From: Scandinavium hiltneri
Lineage (GTDB): Bacteria > Pseudomonadota > Gammaproteobacteria > Enterobacterales > Enterobacteriaceae
Assembly: GCF_024764835.1 (NCBI RefSeq)
Contig: NZ_JALIGE010000072.1
Location: 1-64,000 of the forward strand
Length of the DNA: 64,000 bases
Direction of reading: 5' to 3'
Shown: positions 43,005-52,046 of the stretch, piece by piece
How the letters are laid out: each line of letters begins with the position of its first letter
Position numbering within the stretch: position 1 is the stretch's first letter
Made by a program: the position numbers and the translations under genes
Notes under the pieces: model-generated
Told to the model about the DNA's origin: nothing
The model's database searches: none
The model's input: the letters and a program-made list of their open reading frames with translations, nothing else

Positions 43005-44336
43005 TTACCCTTCGACCACGTCAGGCTGTGATGTCGCCGATTGCGCCTGTTTTGCCGCTTGCATAGACATCAGTTTGTAGACCGCAAAGGCGCTCAGTGC
43101 ACAGCAGATGCCAAGAAATACCGCCACGTAGGTCGGTTTACCGCCGGCCATTTCAACCAGGAAGGCGCTGATCAGCGGCGTAGGCCCTGCTACCAACATG
43201 CCGTTCATTTCTCGGGCCACGCTTATTCCGGAATAACGGTATTGCGTCGGGAAGACGCGCGCCAGAAGAAGCCCTTGCGGTCCGGCCATTGCCCCATAGC
43301 TGATGATGAACGCCACCGACATGCCGAGCGTGATAATCAACAAATTGCCGCTGTCGATAAACATGAACAATGGGAAGGCATAGACCACGGTAAACAGCGC
43401 GGCAGCGGCATAAATCTTTGCCGGATTATATTTATCCGCCAGCCAGCCCATAATGGGCGCACTGATAACCGCACACCAGGCCGAAATAAAGAGCGCGCTC
43501 AGCGCGGTAGTTTTCGACAGATGCAAGGTGTTGGTCATGTAGCTGATGCTGAAGGCACTGAGAATATAGACGTTGGCGTTGTGGCCCGACATCATCAGGA
43601 AGCTCCAGAACAGCTCACGTGGATAGCGGGTCAGGACAACTTTCAGCGGCAGTTTATGCGCTTTCTTCTCCTGATCTGCCTGCTTCATGGCCTGAACATA
43701 TTCCGGCGTTTCATCCAGGTGACGGCGAATGTATATGGCGATCACGAACAGCACCGCTGACGAAATAAACGGCACGCGCCAGCCCCAGCTAATCATCATA
43801 TCCGCTGGCATCAGGGATACGCCCCAGAAGGCCAGACTGGCAAAGATAATCCCAATCACCGTGGCTGATTGCAACAGGGCGGTATAAAAACCACGCTGAT
43901 GCTTGGGCGAGTATTCATACAGCAGCGTCAGTGCTCCGGCATATTCGGCTCCGGCACCAAATCCCTGCGCCATCCGCATGATCACCAGCAGTACAGGCGC
44001 CATCAGACCTATTTCCTGGTAACCAGGCAGCAACCCGATAGCGACCGTCCCGATACCCATTAAGGTAATGGAAAATACCAGCGCGGGCTTACGTCCATAG
44101 CGATCGCCAATATGGGAAATGACCACGCCACCCAGCGGGCGAACAAAAAAGCCCACTGCGAATGTTGCAAAGGCTGCCAACACGCCAGCAACTTCCGAGA
44201 GATCGGGGAAGAATATTTTATTAATGATTAATCCTGCGGCGGCGCCGTACAACGCGTAGTCGAACCACTCAATGATGGTTCCGACTACTGACGCCGTAAC
44301 GGCCTTTCTTAACCCTGGTGTTGCTTTTTGCTGCAT
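43005..44336 (-). CDS. MHS-family MFS transporter
   Basis: 443 residues with about 12 membrane segments. The metabolite:H+ symporter (MHS) branch is shown by VGTIIEWFDYALYGAAAGLI and the loop GDRYGRKPALVF. Relatives such as ShiA, KgtP, ProP and YhjE take up organic acids or betaines. Start at 44336 (MQQKATPGLRK) has AGGAGA upstream; a frame 11 codons longer lacks this. It is encoded next to an IclR regulator and a sugar-acid type operon, so a sugar acid is a reasonable substrate, but nothing in the sequence proves it. Confidence 0.85.
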   Translation of the reverse strand: MQQKATPGLRKAVTASVVGTIIEWFDYALYGAAAGLIINKIFFPDLSEVAGVLAAFATFAVGFFVRPLGGVVISHIGDRYGRKPALVFSITLMGIGTVAIGLLPGYQEIGLMAPVLLVIMRMAQGFGAGAEYAGALTLLYEYSPKHQRGFYTALLQSATVIGIIFASLAFWGVSLMPADMMISWGWRVPFISSAVLFVIAIYIRRHLDETPEYVQAMKQADQEKKAHKLPLKVVLTRYPRELFWSFLMMSGHNANVYILSAFSISYMTNTLHLSKTTALSALFISAWCAVISAPIMGWLADKYNPAKIYAAAALFTVVYAFPLFMFIDSGNLLIITLGMSVAFIISYGAMAGPQGLLLARVFPTQYRYSGISVAREMNGMLVAGPTPLISAFLVEMAGGKPTYVAVFLGICCALSAFAVYKLMSMQAAKQAQSATSQPDVVEG

Positions 44337-44569
44337 GGTCTTCTCCTGTACAGAGGCAGATGTTGCCAAGCATTACGTTATTGTTGTGTTTCTTTCGTGT
44401 TATTGGAATGTATTTGCGAATGCACAATTATTCAAAAGTAAATTTTAGATTTATATATGAAGATCACATTCAGCCATCTTCCGTATCAGCAAAGAGGGAG
44501 CTGGTTCGCAAAATCAGGATAAAAAATAAGCGGCCAGAGTGGCCGCTTAGGAGAAAGCTTCAGTGCAGA

Positions 44570-45352
44570 CTACGCGTCTACACCGCCGCTACGAATGTTT
44601 TCCGCGGTGGCGAATAGCAGTTGAAGTACTGCATCACGGGAAGGATTATTCATATGATCCAGATGCTTAACCCACGGGCACGCCAGTGCCGCTATAGCCT
44701 GTCCACCGCTGTTTAATAATGGCACGGCGATGTTGTAGACGCCTTCAACCTGCAAGCTCGGCATAATTTCGTACCCCTGCTCGCGGATTTGGGCCAGCTT
44801 TTTATGCATCGCCACGTTGAGGGTGCCATCCGTTTGTTCGCTCTGTTGCAGCATAAATTGCTGATCCTGTGGAGAAGCAAACGCCAACAGGACATGTCCG
44901 GAACTGGAATCTCGCAACGCGAAACGTGCCCCAACGCGAATACCAAAACCCCAGTATCCAGGTGCATCGACTTGAGCAATTGCCGTCAGTCCGCCGCGTT
45001 CATACAGCGCAATGTGGCAGCCCTGCTGGGCCGCTTCAGCGAAAGTTCGCAGATGAGGAATCGACTGAACCACCAGTCGCCGCATCGGTGACTGACGATG
45101 CGCCAACTCGAACAGCTTCAGGGAAAGCTGGTACTGATCGACGCTGGTGCGCACCACGTAACCGCGCTTCACCAGTCTGTCGAGCATGCGATAAATTTCA
45201 TTGGGCTTACGTTCTAACGCGGCTGCGATTTCTGCCTGCGAAAGCCCTTCTTCCAGTTCGGCCAGTTTCTCAAGAATATCCAGACCTTTGTCCAGAGCCG
45301 GTGCGCGGTAACGATCTTCGACCGATTCCCCTTCAGGCTTGTTTTGCGCCAT
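44570..45352 (-). CDS. IclR-family transcriptional regulator
   Basis: 260 residues from the ATG at 45352 (MAQNKPEGES), which has GAGGAAGG upstream; an ATG 16 codons earlier is a weaker choice. The N-terminal winged HTH (LDILEKLAELEEGLSQAEIA; ERKPNEIYRMLDRLVKRGY) is followed by the IclR effector domain (QGCHIALYERGGLTAIAQVD; SSGHVLLAFASPQDQQFM; QVEGVYNIAVPLLNSGGQA). IclR proteins sense small carboxylic acids and control a neighbouring operon. It is divergent from the dehydrogenase-hydrolase-dehydratase operon and 233 bases before the MHS transporter, both likely targets. Confidence 0.9.
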   Translation of the reverse strand: MAQNKPEGESVEDRYRAPALDKGLDILEKLAELEEGLSQAEIAAALERKPNEIYRMLDRLVKRGYVVRTSVDQYQLSLKLFELAHRQSPMRRLVVQSIPHLRTFAEAAQQGCHIALYERGGLTAIAQVDAPGYWGFGIRVGARFALRDSSSGHVLLAFASPQDQQFMLQQSEQTDGTLNVAMHKKLAQIREQGYEIMPSLQVEGVYNIAVPLLNSGGQAIAALACPWVKHLDHMNNPSRDAVLQLLFATAENIRSGGVDA

Positions 45353-45472
45353 ACCTTCCTCATGCCTGTACGTTAGTAACACGTTGTTTTTCGTCGTCAC
45401 ATCTTAGCACTTCTGAGGCATTTGCCATGACAGGTGCACAAGATGAAATGTGACGTGCATATATAAATTATA

Positions 45473-45488
45473 AATTCATATTTGAATT
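45473..45488. promoter_or_regulatory. candidate operator: AATTCA-N4-TGAATT palindrome
   Basis: A perfect 6-bp inverted repeat with a 4-base centre, in the AT-rich 195-base gap between the divergent IclR gene and the dehydrogenase operon. Its place suits an operator for the IclR protein, but random occurrence in AT-rich DNA is possible. Confidence 0.4.
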
Positions 45489-45546
45489 AAACAGTCAGAT
45501 GTTTACAGTGTATTAACAAACCGCTTGTTCACCACCGGAGAAAAAC

Positions 45547-46272
45547 ATGACGCAGCAGAAGACCATTTTGATCACTGCCGCCGCACAAGGCATTGGCCAC
45601 ACCACCGCGCTCAGGATGGCAAACGCCGGGTTTAAGGTGATTGCCACCGATATCAATGAAGAAAAACTCGACGCGCTGTCGCGTGTTGAGAATGTTCGCA
45701 CCGCACGCCTCGACGTGACCAATGCGGCAGAAATTCACGATTTCATCACCAGACAAACCGCTATTGATGTGCTGTTCAACTGCGCGGGGATTGTGCATAG
45801 CGGCGATGTACTGACCGTCAGCGATGAACACTTAAATCAGGCCTGGCAGCTTAATGTGATGTCACAGGTTCACCTGATTCAGGCGGTTCTGCCGGGGATG
45901 TTAGCGCGTCGCGACGGCTGCATTATCAATATGTCTTCGGTGGCCTCTAGCGTGAAAAGCGTGCCGAACCGCTGTGCCTACAGCATCAGTAAAGCGGCGG
46001 TCATTGGTCTGACGAAATCCGTTGCGGCGGACTATATCACCCAAGGGGTTCGCTGCAACGCCATCTGCCCTGGCACAGTTGAAACGCCGTCACTCCAGCA
46101 GCGTCTTAGCGATACCGGCGACTATGATGCGGCACGCGCCGACTTCATTCGCCGCCAGCCGATGGGACGCATTGGCAAGCCGGACGAAATCGCCGATCTG
46201 GTGCTGTATCTCAGCAACGCCACCTTCACCACCGGACACATTCATAACATCGACGGCGGCTGGTCTGCCTGA
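45547..46272 (+). CDS. SDR-family dehydrogenase, probable 3-deoxy-2-keto sugar-acid dehydrogenase
   Basis: 241 residues, classical short-chain dehydrogenase. The cofactor loop is the slightly unusual TAAAQGIG (residues 10-17) in place of TGxxxGIG. NCAG at 78-81, Ser130/131, and the catalytic Tyr145-x-x-x-Lys149 (YSISK) are intact. FDxxG-like DINEEKL with Asp35 indicates preference for NAD(H). Its sequence type resembles 2-keto-3-deoxy-L-fuconate dehydrogenases. First gene of a three-gene operon with an FAH hydrolase and a dehydratase; the RBS GGAG is 8 bases upstream. Confidence 0.85.
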   Translation: MTQQKTILITAAAQGIGHTTALRMANAGFKVIATDINEEKLDALSRVENVRTARLDVTNAAEIHDFITRQTAIDVLFNCAGIVHSGDVLTVSDEHLNQAWQLNVMSQVHLIQAVLPGMLARRDGCIINMSSVASSVKSVPNRCAYSISKAAVIGLTKSVAADYITQGVRCNAICPGTVETPSLQQRLSDTGDYDAARADFIRRQPMGRIGKPDEIADLVLYLSNATFTTGHIHNIDGGWSA

Positions 46273-46298
46273 GATTTTCATGCTCAAAGGAGCCTGTA

Positions 46299-47156
46299 AT
46301 GCGCTTACTTCGCTTTGGTCAGCCGGGTCAGGAACGCCCCGGACTCCTCGACAGCCAGGGAAACATTCGTGACCTATCCGCATGGATTGACGACATCAGT
46401 GCCGATACGCTGTCACCGGAAATGCTTGCTCGCCTGGCCTCGATTTCAACCGATGAACTGCCGTTGGTGGAAGGCAATCCGCGCCTCGGCTCCTGCGTCG
46501 GCGGCAGTCGCAAGTTTATCTGCGTTGGGCTGAACTATTCCGATCACGCCGCAGAAACCAACGCTGTGGTTCCGCCCGAACCCATTCTGTTTATGAAGTC
46601 CCCTCACGCTATTGTCGGGCCAAACGACGAGGTGGAGATCCCTCGCGGTTCACAGAAAACGGACTGGGAAGTCGAGTTGGGGGTCGTCATCGGTAAAAAG
46701 GCGAAATACGTCAGCGAAGCCGAGGCAATGGAATACATCGCCGGTTACTGTGTGATCAACGATTTGTCCGAGCGCGCCTTCCAGATCGAACGCCAGGGTC
46801 AGTGGGTAAAAGGCAAAAGCTGCGACACGTTTGGCCCAACCGGCCCGTGGCTGGTGACTACGGATGAGATCCCCGACCCGCAAAATCTCAACATGTGGCT
46901 TGAGGTGGACGGTCATCGCTATCAGCAAGGCTCCACGGCCACCATGGTGTATGGCGTGCGCTATCTGATTGCCTACATTTCGCAATTTATGACGCTCTAT
47001 CCCGGGGACATTATTTCTACCGGTACGCCGCCCGGCGTTGGCATGGGACAGACCCCTCCCGTGTATCTGAGACCCGGCCAGACCCTGCGCCTTGGTATTG
47101 AAGGGCTGGGTGAACAACAGCAACTGACCCGCGCCGAATCCGGCTCCCCACAGTAA
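46299..47156 (+). CDS. FAH-family hydrolase, probable 2,4-diketo-3-deoxy sugar-acid hydrolase
   Basis: 285 residues of the fumarylacetoacetate hydrolase family. The metal site Glu/Glu/Asp layout is visible in FICVGLNYSDHAAETNA, DWEVELGVVIGKK and VINDLSERAFQIERQ, and the loops KGKSCDTFGPTGPWLVT and STGTPPGVGMGQTPP are typical. Homologs cleave 2,4-diketo-3-deoxy-L-rhamnonate or -fuconate to pyruvate and lactate, or ureidoglycolate. It sits between the SDR and the dehydratase with RBS AAGGAG, which favours the diketo-acid assignment. Exact sugar not determinable. Confidence 0.8.
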   Translation: MRLLRFGQPGQERPGLLDSQGNIRDLSAWIDDISADTLSPEMLARLASISTDELPLVEGNPRLGSCVGGSRKFICVGLNYSDHAAETNAVVPPEPILFMKSPHAIVGPNDEVEIPRGSQKTDWEVELGVVIGKKAKYVSEAEAMEYIAGYCVINDLSERAFQIERQGQWVKGKSCDTFGPTGPWLVTTDEIPDPQNLNMWLEVDGHRYQQGSTATMVYGVRYLIAYISQFMTLYPGDIISTGTPPGVGMGQTPPVYLRPGQTLRLGIEGLGEQQQLTRAESGSPQ

Positions 47157-47167
47157 GGAAAACCGTT

Positions 47168-48277
47168 ATGGCAGTAATTACATCCGTTGAAGTTTTTATG
47201 GTGATGCTGGAGCCAAAAGTTCGGCGGGAAGATGCTATCCAGGCGTTTGTGTGCCAGGAAACACCGTTTGTGCGCATTACCGATTCAGACGGCGCGCAAG
47301 GCCTGGGTTACAGCTATACCATTGGCACCGGCGGCCCCGCCGTTCTCTCTTTACTGGAAAAAACGCTGGCACCCGCGCTGCTTGGCAAAGAAGCAGACGA
47401 AATTGAACAGCGCTGGCGCGAACTGCTGTTTCTGACTCATGCCACCTCCGTCGGGGCGATTACCTCTCTGGCACTGGCGACCATTGATACCGCGCTGTGG
47501 GATCTGCGCTGTAAGCGGAGCAACCAACCGCTCTGGATCGCCGCAGGGGGCGCACAGTCGCGTATCCCGCTTTATAACACCGAAGGCGGCTGGCTCAATT
47601 TGTCGACCAGTGAACTGGTTGAAAATGCGCTGGAATGCCAGGAAAACGGTTTTGCCGCCACCAAAATGAAAGTCGGCCTGTCGGTTAAAGAAGATATGTC
47701 TCGCCTGCGCGCAGTACGCGAGGCGGTGGGCGATAATTTCGAGATTTTCACCGATGCCAACCAGGCCTTCCGGGTCGATGAGGCCATTCGCCGAGCGCAT
47801 CATTATGAAGAACTGGATATCGGCTGGCTGGAAGAACCCCTTCCGGCCGACGATTTACAGGGGCATATTCGCCTGAGCCAGCAGACCAGCGTGCCCATCG
47901 CCGTCGGGGAGAGTATCTACAGCGCCCTGCACTTCCGCGAGTATCTGCAGCAGAACGCCTGTTCTGTCGTACAGGTCGACGTGGCGCGTATCGGCGGCAT
48001 TACGCCATGGCTGAAGGTGGCGCATCTTGCCGAGTGCTTCAATATCGCGGTGTGTCCACATTTCCTGATGGAACTCCACGTTTCGCTGTGTGCGGCAGTG
48101 CCAAATGCCCGCTGGCTAGAATATATTCCTCAGCTTGATACGCTTACCCACCAGCCGATGCAGGTGGAAAACGGTTACGGTTTACCACCGTCCTCCCCAG
48201 GGCTTGGCATTGACTGGGATCTTCGTGCTCTCGAGCGCCACACGCTGCCAGGCAGTTATCAACGTCTGACGCGTTAA
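47168..48277 (+). CDS. enolase-superfamily sugar-acid dehydratase (mandelate racemase group)
   Basis: 369 residues. The catalytic set of the mandelate racemase subgroup is intact: Lys166-x-Lys168 (ATKMKVG), metal ligands Asp196 (FTDANQ), Glu222 (LEEPL) and Glu248 (VGESI), and base His298 in CPHFLMELH. The N-terminal capping domain carries SYTIGTGG. In this operon it would dehydrate a sugar acid (fuconate/rhamnonate/similar) to the 3-deoxy-2-keto acid for the SDR. It is not a close match in memory to YfaW, so the substrate is open. Ends before a hairpin facing phnE. Confidence 0.8.
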   Translation: MAVITSVEVFMVMLEPKVRREDAIQAFVCQETPFVRITDSDGAQGLGYSYTIGTGGPAVLSLLEKTLAPALLGKEADEIEQRWRELLFLTHATSVGAITSLALATIDTALWDLRCKRSNQPLWIAAGGAQSRIPLYNTEGGWLNLSTSELVENALECQENGFAATKMKVGLSVKEDMSRLRAVREAVGDNFEIFTDANQAFRVDEAIRRAHHYEELDIGWLEEPLPADDLQGHIRLSQQTSVPIAVGESIYSALHFREYLQQNACSVVQVDVARIGGITPWLKVAHLAECFNIAVCPHFLMELHVSLCAAVPNARWLEYIPQLDTLTHQPMQVENGYGLPPSSPGLGIDWDLRALERHTLPGSYQRLTR

Positions 48278-48286
48278 TCTTGCCTT

Positions 48287-48318
48287 AGCGCGAACGCCTC
48301 CGGATTTGGGTTCGCGCT
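48287..48318. terminator. bidirectional hairpin between dehydratase and ABC permease genes
   Basis: AGCGCGAAC (48287-48295) pairs with GTTCGCGCT (48310-48318), loop 14 bases, between two convergent genes. The T-tail is weak in both directions. Confidence 0.55.
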
Positions 48319-48333
48319 GCTTCGTTTGTACGA

Positions 48334-49215
48334 TCACTCTGCTTTATAAAGCGGAATAACTGCGCCAGTAATGTAGCGGCGACGCAGCCACGATGACAGC
48401 GCATCCATGGTCATCACGACTGCCACCAACAGCAGAGTAATAAACATCACTACGTCCCAGTTCCACAGGCGCATGTTCTCAGCGTAAATCAGCCCGATAC
48501 CGCCCGCCCCGACGAAGCCTAGTACGGCCGCCGATCGGGTGTTGGATTCCAGCTGATAGAGGCTTAGCGCGAGGAACGTCGGGAACGATTGAGTGAAGAT
48601 GCCAAAGCGGTGTTTTTGCAGTCCGTTGGCGCCAACCGCCGTCAGACCGCGGCCCGGTGAACGCTCCACGGCCTCGTGCCCTTCGGCATATAAACGCCCA
48701 AGCAATCCGGTGTCCTGCATGATTATCGCCAGTACCCCGGCAAGCGGGCCAAGACCGACGGCGCGCACGAAAATCAGGCCCCAGATAGCCATGTCGATCC
48801 CGCGCAGCAGGTCAAACAGCCGACGCATAAACATCGCCACAAACCGTGTTACCGGGCCACGCATGACGTTACGCGCGGCAAGAAACGACAGCAGCAGCGC
48901 AATCACCGTGGCGGTGATGGTGCCGGAAAAGACAATCGCCAGCGTGATGCCAATCTGGCGGAAGTAGTAGCCAAACGGCCAGTTGAGAAAATCATGCCAG
49001 ACGAACATGCGGAAGAAGTAGCGCCCAAGCTGCTGCATCCCGGTGGTGAGCTGTTCGTAACTGATACCAAACTGGATGAAGAACCAGACGTAATACAGCC
49101 CGACCGCCAGCGCCAGAATCGCCAGATGGCGCAGGTAGCGACCCTGGGCGCGAAACAGCGCCGGGTGCGCTTCGCGGTAATGTTCGGTGTCAGTCACCGC
49201 TTGCCAGTTGTTCAT
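48334..49215 (-). CDS. phosphonate-type ABC transporter permease (PhnE-like), second copy
   Basis: 293 residues with an N-terminal membrane segment, three to five further ones and the BPD permease loop (DTGLLGRLYAEGHEAVERSP, then GANGLQKHRFGIFTQSFPTF). The NTRSAAVLGFVGAGGIGLIY motif is typical of PhnE, the inner-membrane channel of phosphonate/phosphite importers. Its ATG overlaps the stop of the first permease (ATGA), so the channel is probably a heterodimer of both. Confidence 0.88.
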   Translation of the reverse strand: MNNWQAVTDTEHYREAHPALFRAQGRYLRHLAILALAVGLYYVWFFIQFGISYEQLTTGMQQLGRYFFRMFVWHDFLNWPFGYYFRQIGITLAIVFSGTITATVIALLLSFLAARNVMRGPVTRFVAMFMRRLFDLLRGIDMAIWGLIFVRAVGLGPLAGVLAIIMQDTGLLGRLYAEGHEAVERSPGRGLTAVGANGLQKHRFGIFTQSFPTFLALSLYQLESNTRSAAVLGFVGAGGIGLIYAENMRLWNWDVVMFITLLLVAVVMTMDALSSWLRRRYITGAVIPLYKAE

Positions 49216-50084
49216 TTTTTCCCCTCCAGCACCCGCTGACGCAGGCGGCCAGACAATGTATCCAACAGCGAGACCACGATGACAATCAGCAGCAGGGTCA
49301 TGCTCACCTGGTCGTAGCGGTCGAGTTTGATATTGGTCATCAGCTCCTGACCAATCCCGCCCGCACCGACCAGCCCAAGAATGGTCGACGAGCGGAAGTT
49401 GATTTCAAGACGCATGAATCCATATGAGAGAAATATCGGTTTGACCTGCGGCCACAGCGCGAAACGCATCCGCTGTATCGGCGAAGCACCACAGGCGATG
49501 AGGCCGCGCACCGGTTTGTCCTGCGCGCTTTCAATCGCTTCGTAGAACAGCTTGGTCAGGCTGCCGATGGTGTGCAGTGTCAGTGCCAGAAAGCCCGGGA
49601 TCGCGCCAATCCCAAAAGCCATGACGAAAATCACCGCCCACGCCAGCTCCGGCATCGTGCGCAGAAACGCCACCAGCGCGCGGATGCCAAAGCGTAAACC
49701 TGCGGGTGCCCAGGCATTACGCGCCGCCAGAAACGCGAGGATCGTCGCTAACGCCACCGCCACCAGCGTGGAAGCCAGCGCCAGCTGTAGTGTTTCCCAG
49801 ATGAGCGGTAACTGAATCGGCAAGCGGTAGCCCCAGTAGGCCAGCGATCCTTTGGTGTGCACATCGCCAAACAGCACGCCGCCGTGCAGCGTCGGCACGG
49901 TTTCGAGCATGTAATCGAGGAAATTCGGCAGAGAGTGCCAGATGGTGAGGAGATTAAATTCGGCGGCTTGCCCTGCCGCGATGTAGAGCACCAGCAGCAG
50001 CGCCGACCAGGTGAACGTGTCGCGCGTCTGACGCATTTTCACCTGCTGGTAGTAACGTTCAAATTCAGTATTCTGCATGTTCAC
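49212..50084 (-). CDS. phosphonate-type ABC transporter permease (PhnE-like), first copy
   Basis: 290 residues, PhnE family. Membrane segments at about 25-45 and 85-115 (LALASTLVAVALATILAFLA), then the coupling loop GSLTKLFYEAIESAQDKPVR and the signature FRSSTILGLVGAGGIGQELM. It follows the binding-protein gene by 52 bases. Two different PhnE proteins in one operon occur in several phosphonate-like importers. No phosphonate-degrading genes are near. Confidence 0.88.
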   Translation of the reverse strand: MNMQNTEFERYYQQVKMRQTRDTFTWSALLLVLYIAAGQAAEFNLLTIWHSLPNFLDYMLETVPTLHGGVLFGDVHTKGSLAYWGYRLPIQLPLIWETLQLALASTLVAVALATILAFLAARNAWAPAGLRFGIRALVAFLRTMPELAWAVIFVMAFGIGAIPGFLALTLHTIGSLTKLFYEAIESAQDKPVRGLIACGASPIQRMRFALWPQVKPIFLSYGFMRLEINFRSSTILGLVGAGGIGQELMTNIKLDRYDQVSMTLLLIVIVVSLLDTLSGRLRQRVLEGKK

Positions 50085-50136
50085 TCGCGCAATGGACTCT
50101 CCCCCGCAGGCTGCACGGGGGAGTGAAAAGGTCTGA

Positions 50137-51075
50137 TTAACGGGCGTTAACCAGTTCGCGTTTCATGTCGATAATCTGCTGGAAATCCGCCACGGTCGCC
50201 GGGCCGATGTGCTGGGTGCCACCCATCGCTTTGATGAAGCACTGGTGATCTTCTTTATCCAGTTTCTTCACCGCATCGACGACTTTGGTTTTGAATTCTG
50301 GCGGAAGGCTATTACTCACCAGGATTGGTCCGTTCGGGATCAGCGGCGATTGCCAGATGATGCGGATGTTTTTCATCAGGTCCGGGTTTCCCATGCGGAT
50401 CAGGCGGTTGAACGCTCCGGCAGTGTATCCATCGTTGTAGTTACCCACCATCGACGCCCAGGTCACTGCGCCTGCGAACTGGCCGTTCAGCACGCCGAGA
50501 ATGTCCTGCTCGTGGCCGCCAGAGAAGGTGACGCTGGAGAAGAAGTTATTGTATTTATCATCCGTGGTGCCGCCGAATTTCTTCTTGAAGGCCTGGTTCG
50601 GGATCAGGAAACCGGAGGTTGAATCCGGGTCAGCCATACCGAAAGATTTGCCTTTCAGGTCATCAAGGGTTTTGTACGAACTGTCGGCTTTGACGATAAC
50701 CACCGAGTGGTAACCGCGAGACTGGTCTTTATCGTCCACCGCGATACCGACGATATCGACCGCTTTCGGGTTGTTGATGTATATCGAGGCGTACGACGAT
50801 GGCGACATGCTCAGCACTACGTCCACTTTGCCGCCCAACAGGCCCTGGATAACACCAGAATAGTCAGAGGAATTACGCAGTTTGGTGTCGACGCTCAGTT
50901 CCTTGTCGAGAAAATCCTTCACGCACTGGTTATCGCCAATCTGCTGGGTGGCATTTTGCCCGCCCAGAATACCCAGATTCAGCTCTTTCGGTTGCTCCGC
51001 CGTGGCCTGCCATGCCACCAGCAGCCCTGCCATCATCGCGGAAAAACGTAATGCGCTCGTCATGTGCTTATTCAT
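50137..51075 (-). CDS. phosphonate-type periplasmic binding protein (PhnD-like)
   Basis: About 312 residues from the ATG at 51075 (MNKHMTSALRFSAMMAG), with a signal peptide cleaved after QATA. The PhnD/phosphonate-binding fold is visible: LNLGILGGQNATQQIGDNQ, VDVVLSMSPSSYASIY, SFGMADPDSTSGFLIPNQAF and GQFAGAVTWASMVGN. The anion-binding DPDSTSG loop argues for a phosphonate, phosphite or related acid ligand. The nearby sugar-acid genes suggest that the ligand may be something else. An ATG two codons upstream is possible. Confidence 0.85.
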   Translation of the reverse strand: MNKHMTSALRFSAMMAGLLVAWQATAEQPKELNLGILGGQNATQQIGDNQCVKDFLDKELSVDTKLRNSSDYSGVIQGLLGGKVDVVLSMSPSSYASIYINNPKAVDIVGIAVDDKDQSRGYHSVVIVKADSSYKTLDDLKGKSFGMADPDSTSGFLIPNQAFKKKFGGTTDDKYNNFFSSVTFSGGHEQDILGVLNGQFAGAVTWASMVGNYNDGYTAGAFNRLIRMGNPDLMKNIRIIWQSPLIPNGPILVSNSLPPEFKTKVVDAVKKLDKEDHQCFIKAMGGTQHIGPATVADFQQIIDMKRELVNAR

Positions 51076-51106
51076 TATCATTGCCCGTGTTGTCTTGAGT
51101 TGAGGA

Positions 51107-51949
51107 TTAATGGAGCTGGCTGATTTCGTCGACATAAAGTTGCTGCAGGACATCCGGGTTTAAGTCGTCCGGATGACCGTCAAACACGATTTGCCCCTGC
51201 GCGATGCCTATCACGCGGGTGCAGTAATTTTTCACCAGTTCAATCGAGTGCAGGTTGACCATTACGCTGATGCCCTGCTCGCTGACTTCACGCAGGGCGG
51301 TCATAATGCGCTGGGTGTTTTTCGGGTCGAGCGAGGCCACGGGCTCGTCGGCCAGCAGAATCGACGGGTTCTGGATAAGCGCCCGGCAAATCGCCACGCG
51401 CTGCATCTGCCCACCGGAGAGGTTTTCTGCGCGCTGTAGCGCATGAGGTAGCATGTTCATCCATTCGAGCAGCGCGATAGCGCGAGCGCGGTCGTCGTCC
51501 GAGAACACTTTGAACAGGGATTTGAACGTTGAGGTCTGGCTCAGTCGACCGAGCAAGACGTTGGTCAGCACATCGAGGCGCGGGACCAGGCAGAAGTCCT
51601 GGAAAATCATGCCGCATTCGCTGCGCCATTCATTGAGCGCGCGTCCGCTGATGCCGGAAACATCACGCGGGAGACCGACTTCCGGATAGCTGAGCAGTTC
51701 GCCCGAGGTTGCAGTGTGAGTGCCGTTGAGTACGTGCAGCAGCGTGGATTTCCCCGCTCCTGAACGCCCGACGATCCCCACCATTTCACCCGCATGAAGG
51801 TCAAAATTGATGTCGTTCAACACCTTTTGCTGGGCGTTGTACGACTTGCATACGTTTTTCACGCTCAGCACTTTGCGCTGTGGGGCGTGAATAATCTGCG
51901 GTTGAACGGGATAATCGTTCAGGGAAAAGAGTGCGCGAGCGTTGTTCAT
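51107..51949 (-). CDS. phosphonate-type ABC transporter ATPase (PhnC-like)
   Basis: About 280 residues. ABC ATPase with Walker A GRSGAGKSTLL, Q-loop MIFQDFCLVPRLDVLTN, signature LSGGQMQRVAICRAL, Walker B ILLADEPVASLDP and the H-loop MVNLHSIELVKNYC. The PhnC type is recognised by these blocks and by the D and E partners downstream. Start MNNARALFSLNDYP at 51949 is chosen because GGAA lies just upstream; in-frame Met codons further out are unsupported. It is the first gene of the transporter operon. Confidence 0.88.
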   Translation of the reverse strand: MNNARALFSLNDYPVQPQIIHAPQRKVLSVKNVCKSYNAQQKVLNDINFDLHAGEMVGIVGRSGAGKSTLLHVLNGTHTATSGELLSYPEVGLPRDVSGISGRALNEWRSECGMIFQDFCLVPRLDVLTNVLLGRLSQTSTFKSLFKVFSDDDRARAIALLEWMNMLPHALQRAENLSGGQMQRVAICRALIQNPSILLADEPVASLDPKNTQRIMTALREVSEQGISVMVNLHSIELVKNYCTRVIGIAQGQIVFDGHPDDLNPDVLQQLYVDEISQLH

Positions 51950-52046
51950 AAGAGTTCCACGTTGCTTGTTTTCGCCGTGGGTTATTAACAACGCTGCGCA
52001 TGACGCTTTAATGACAGAAAAACGATAAACAGATGAACATCACGGC

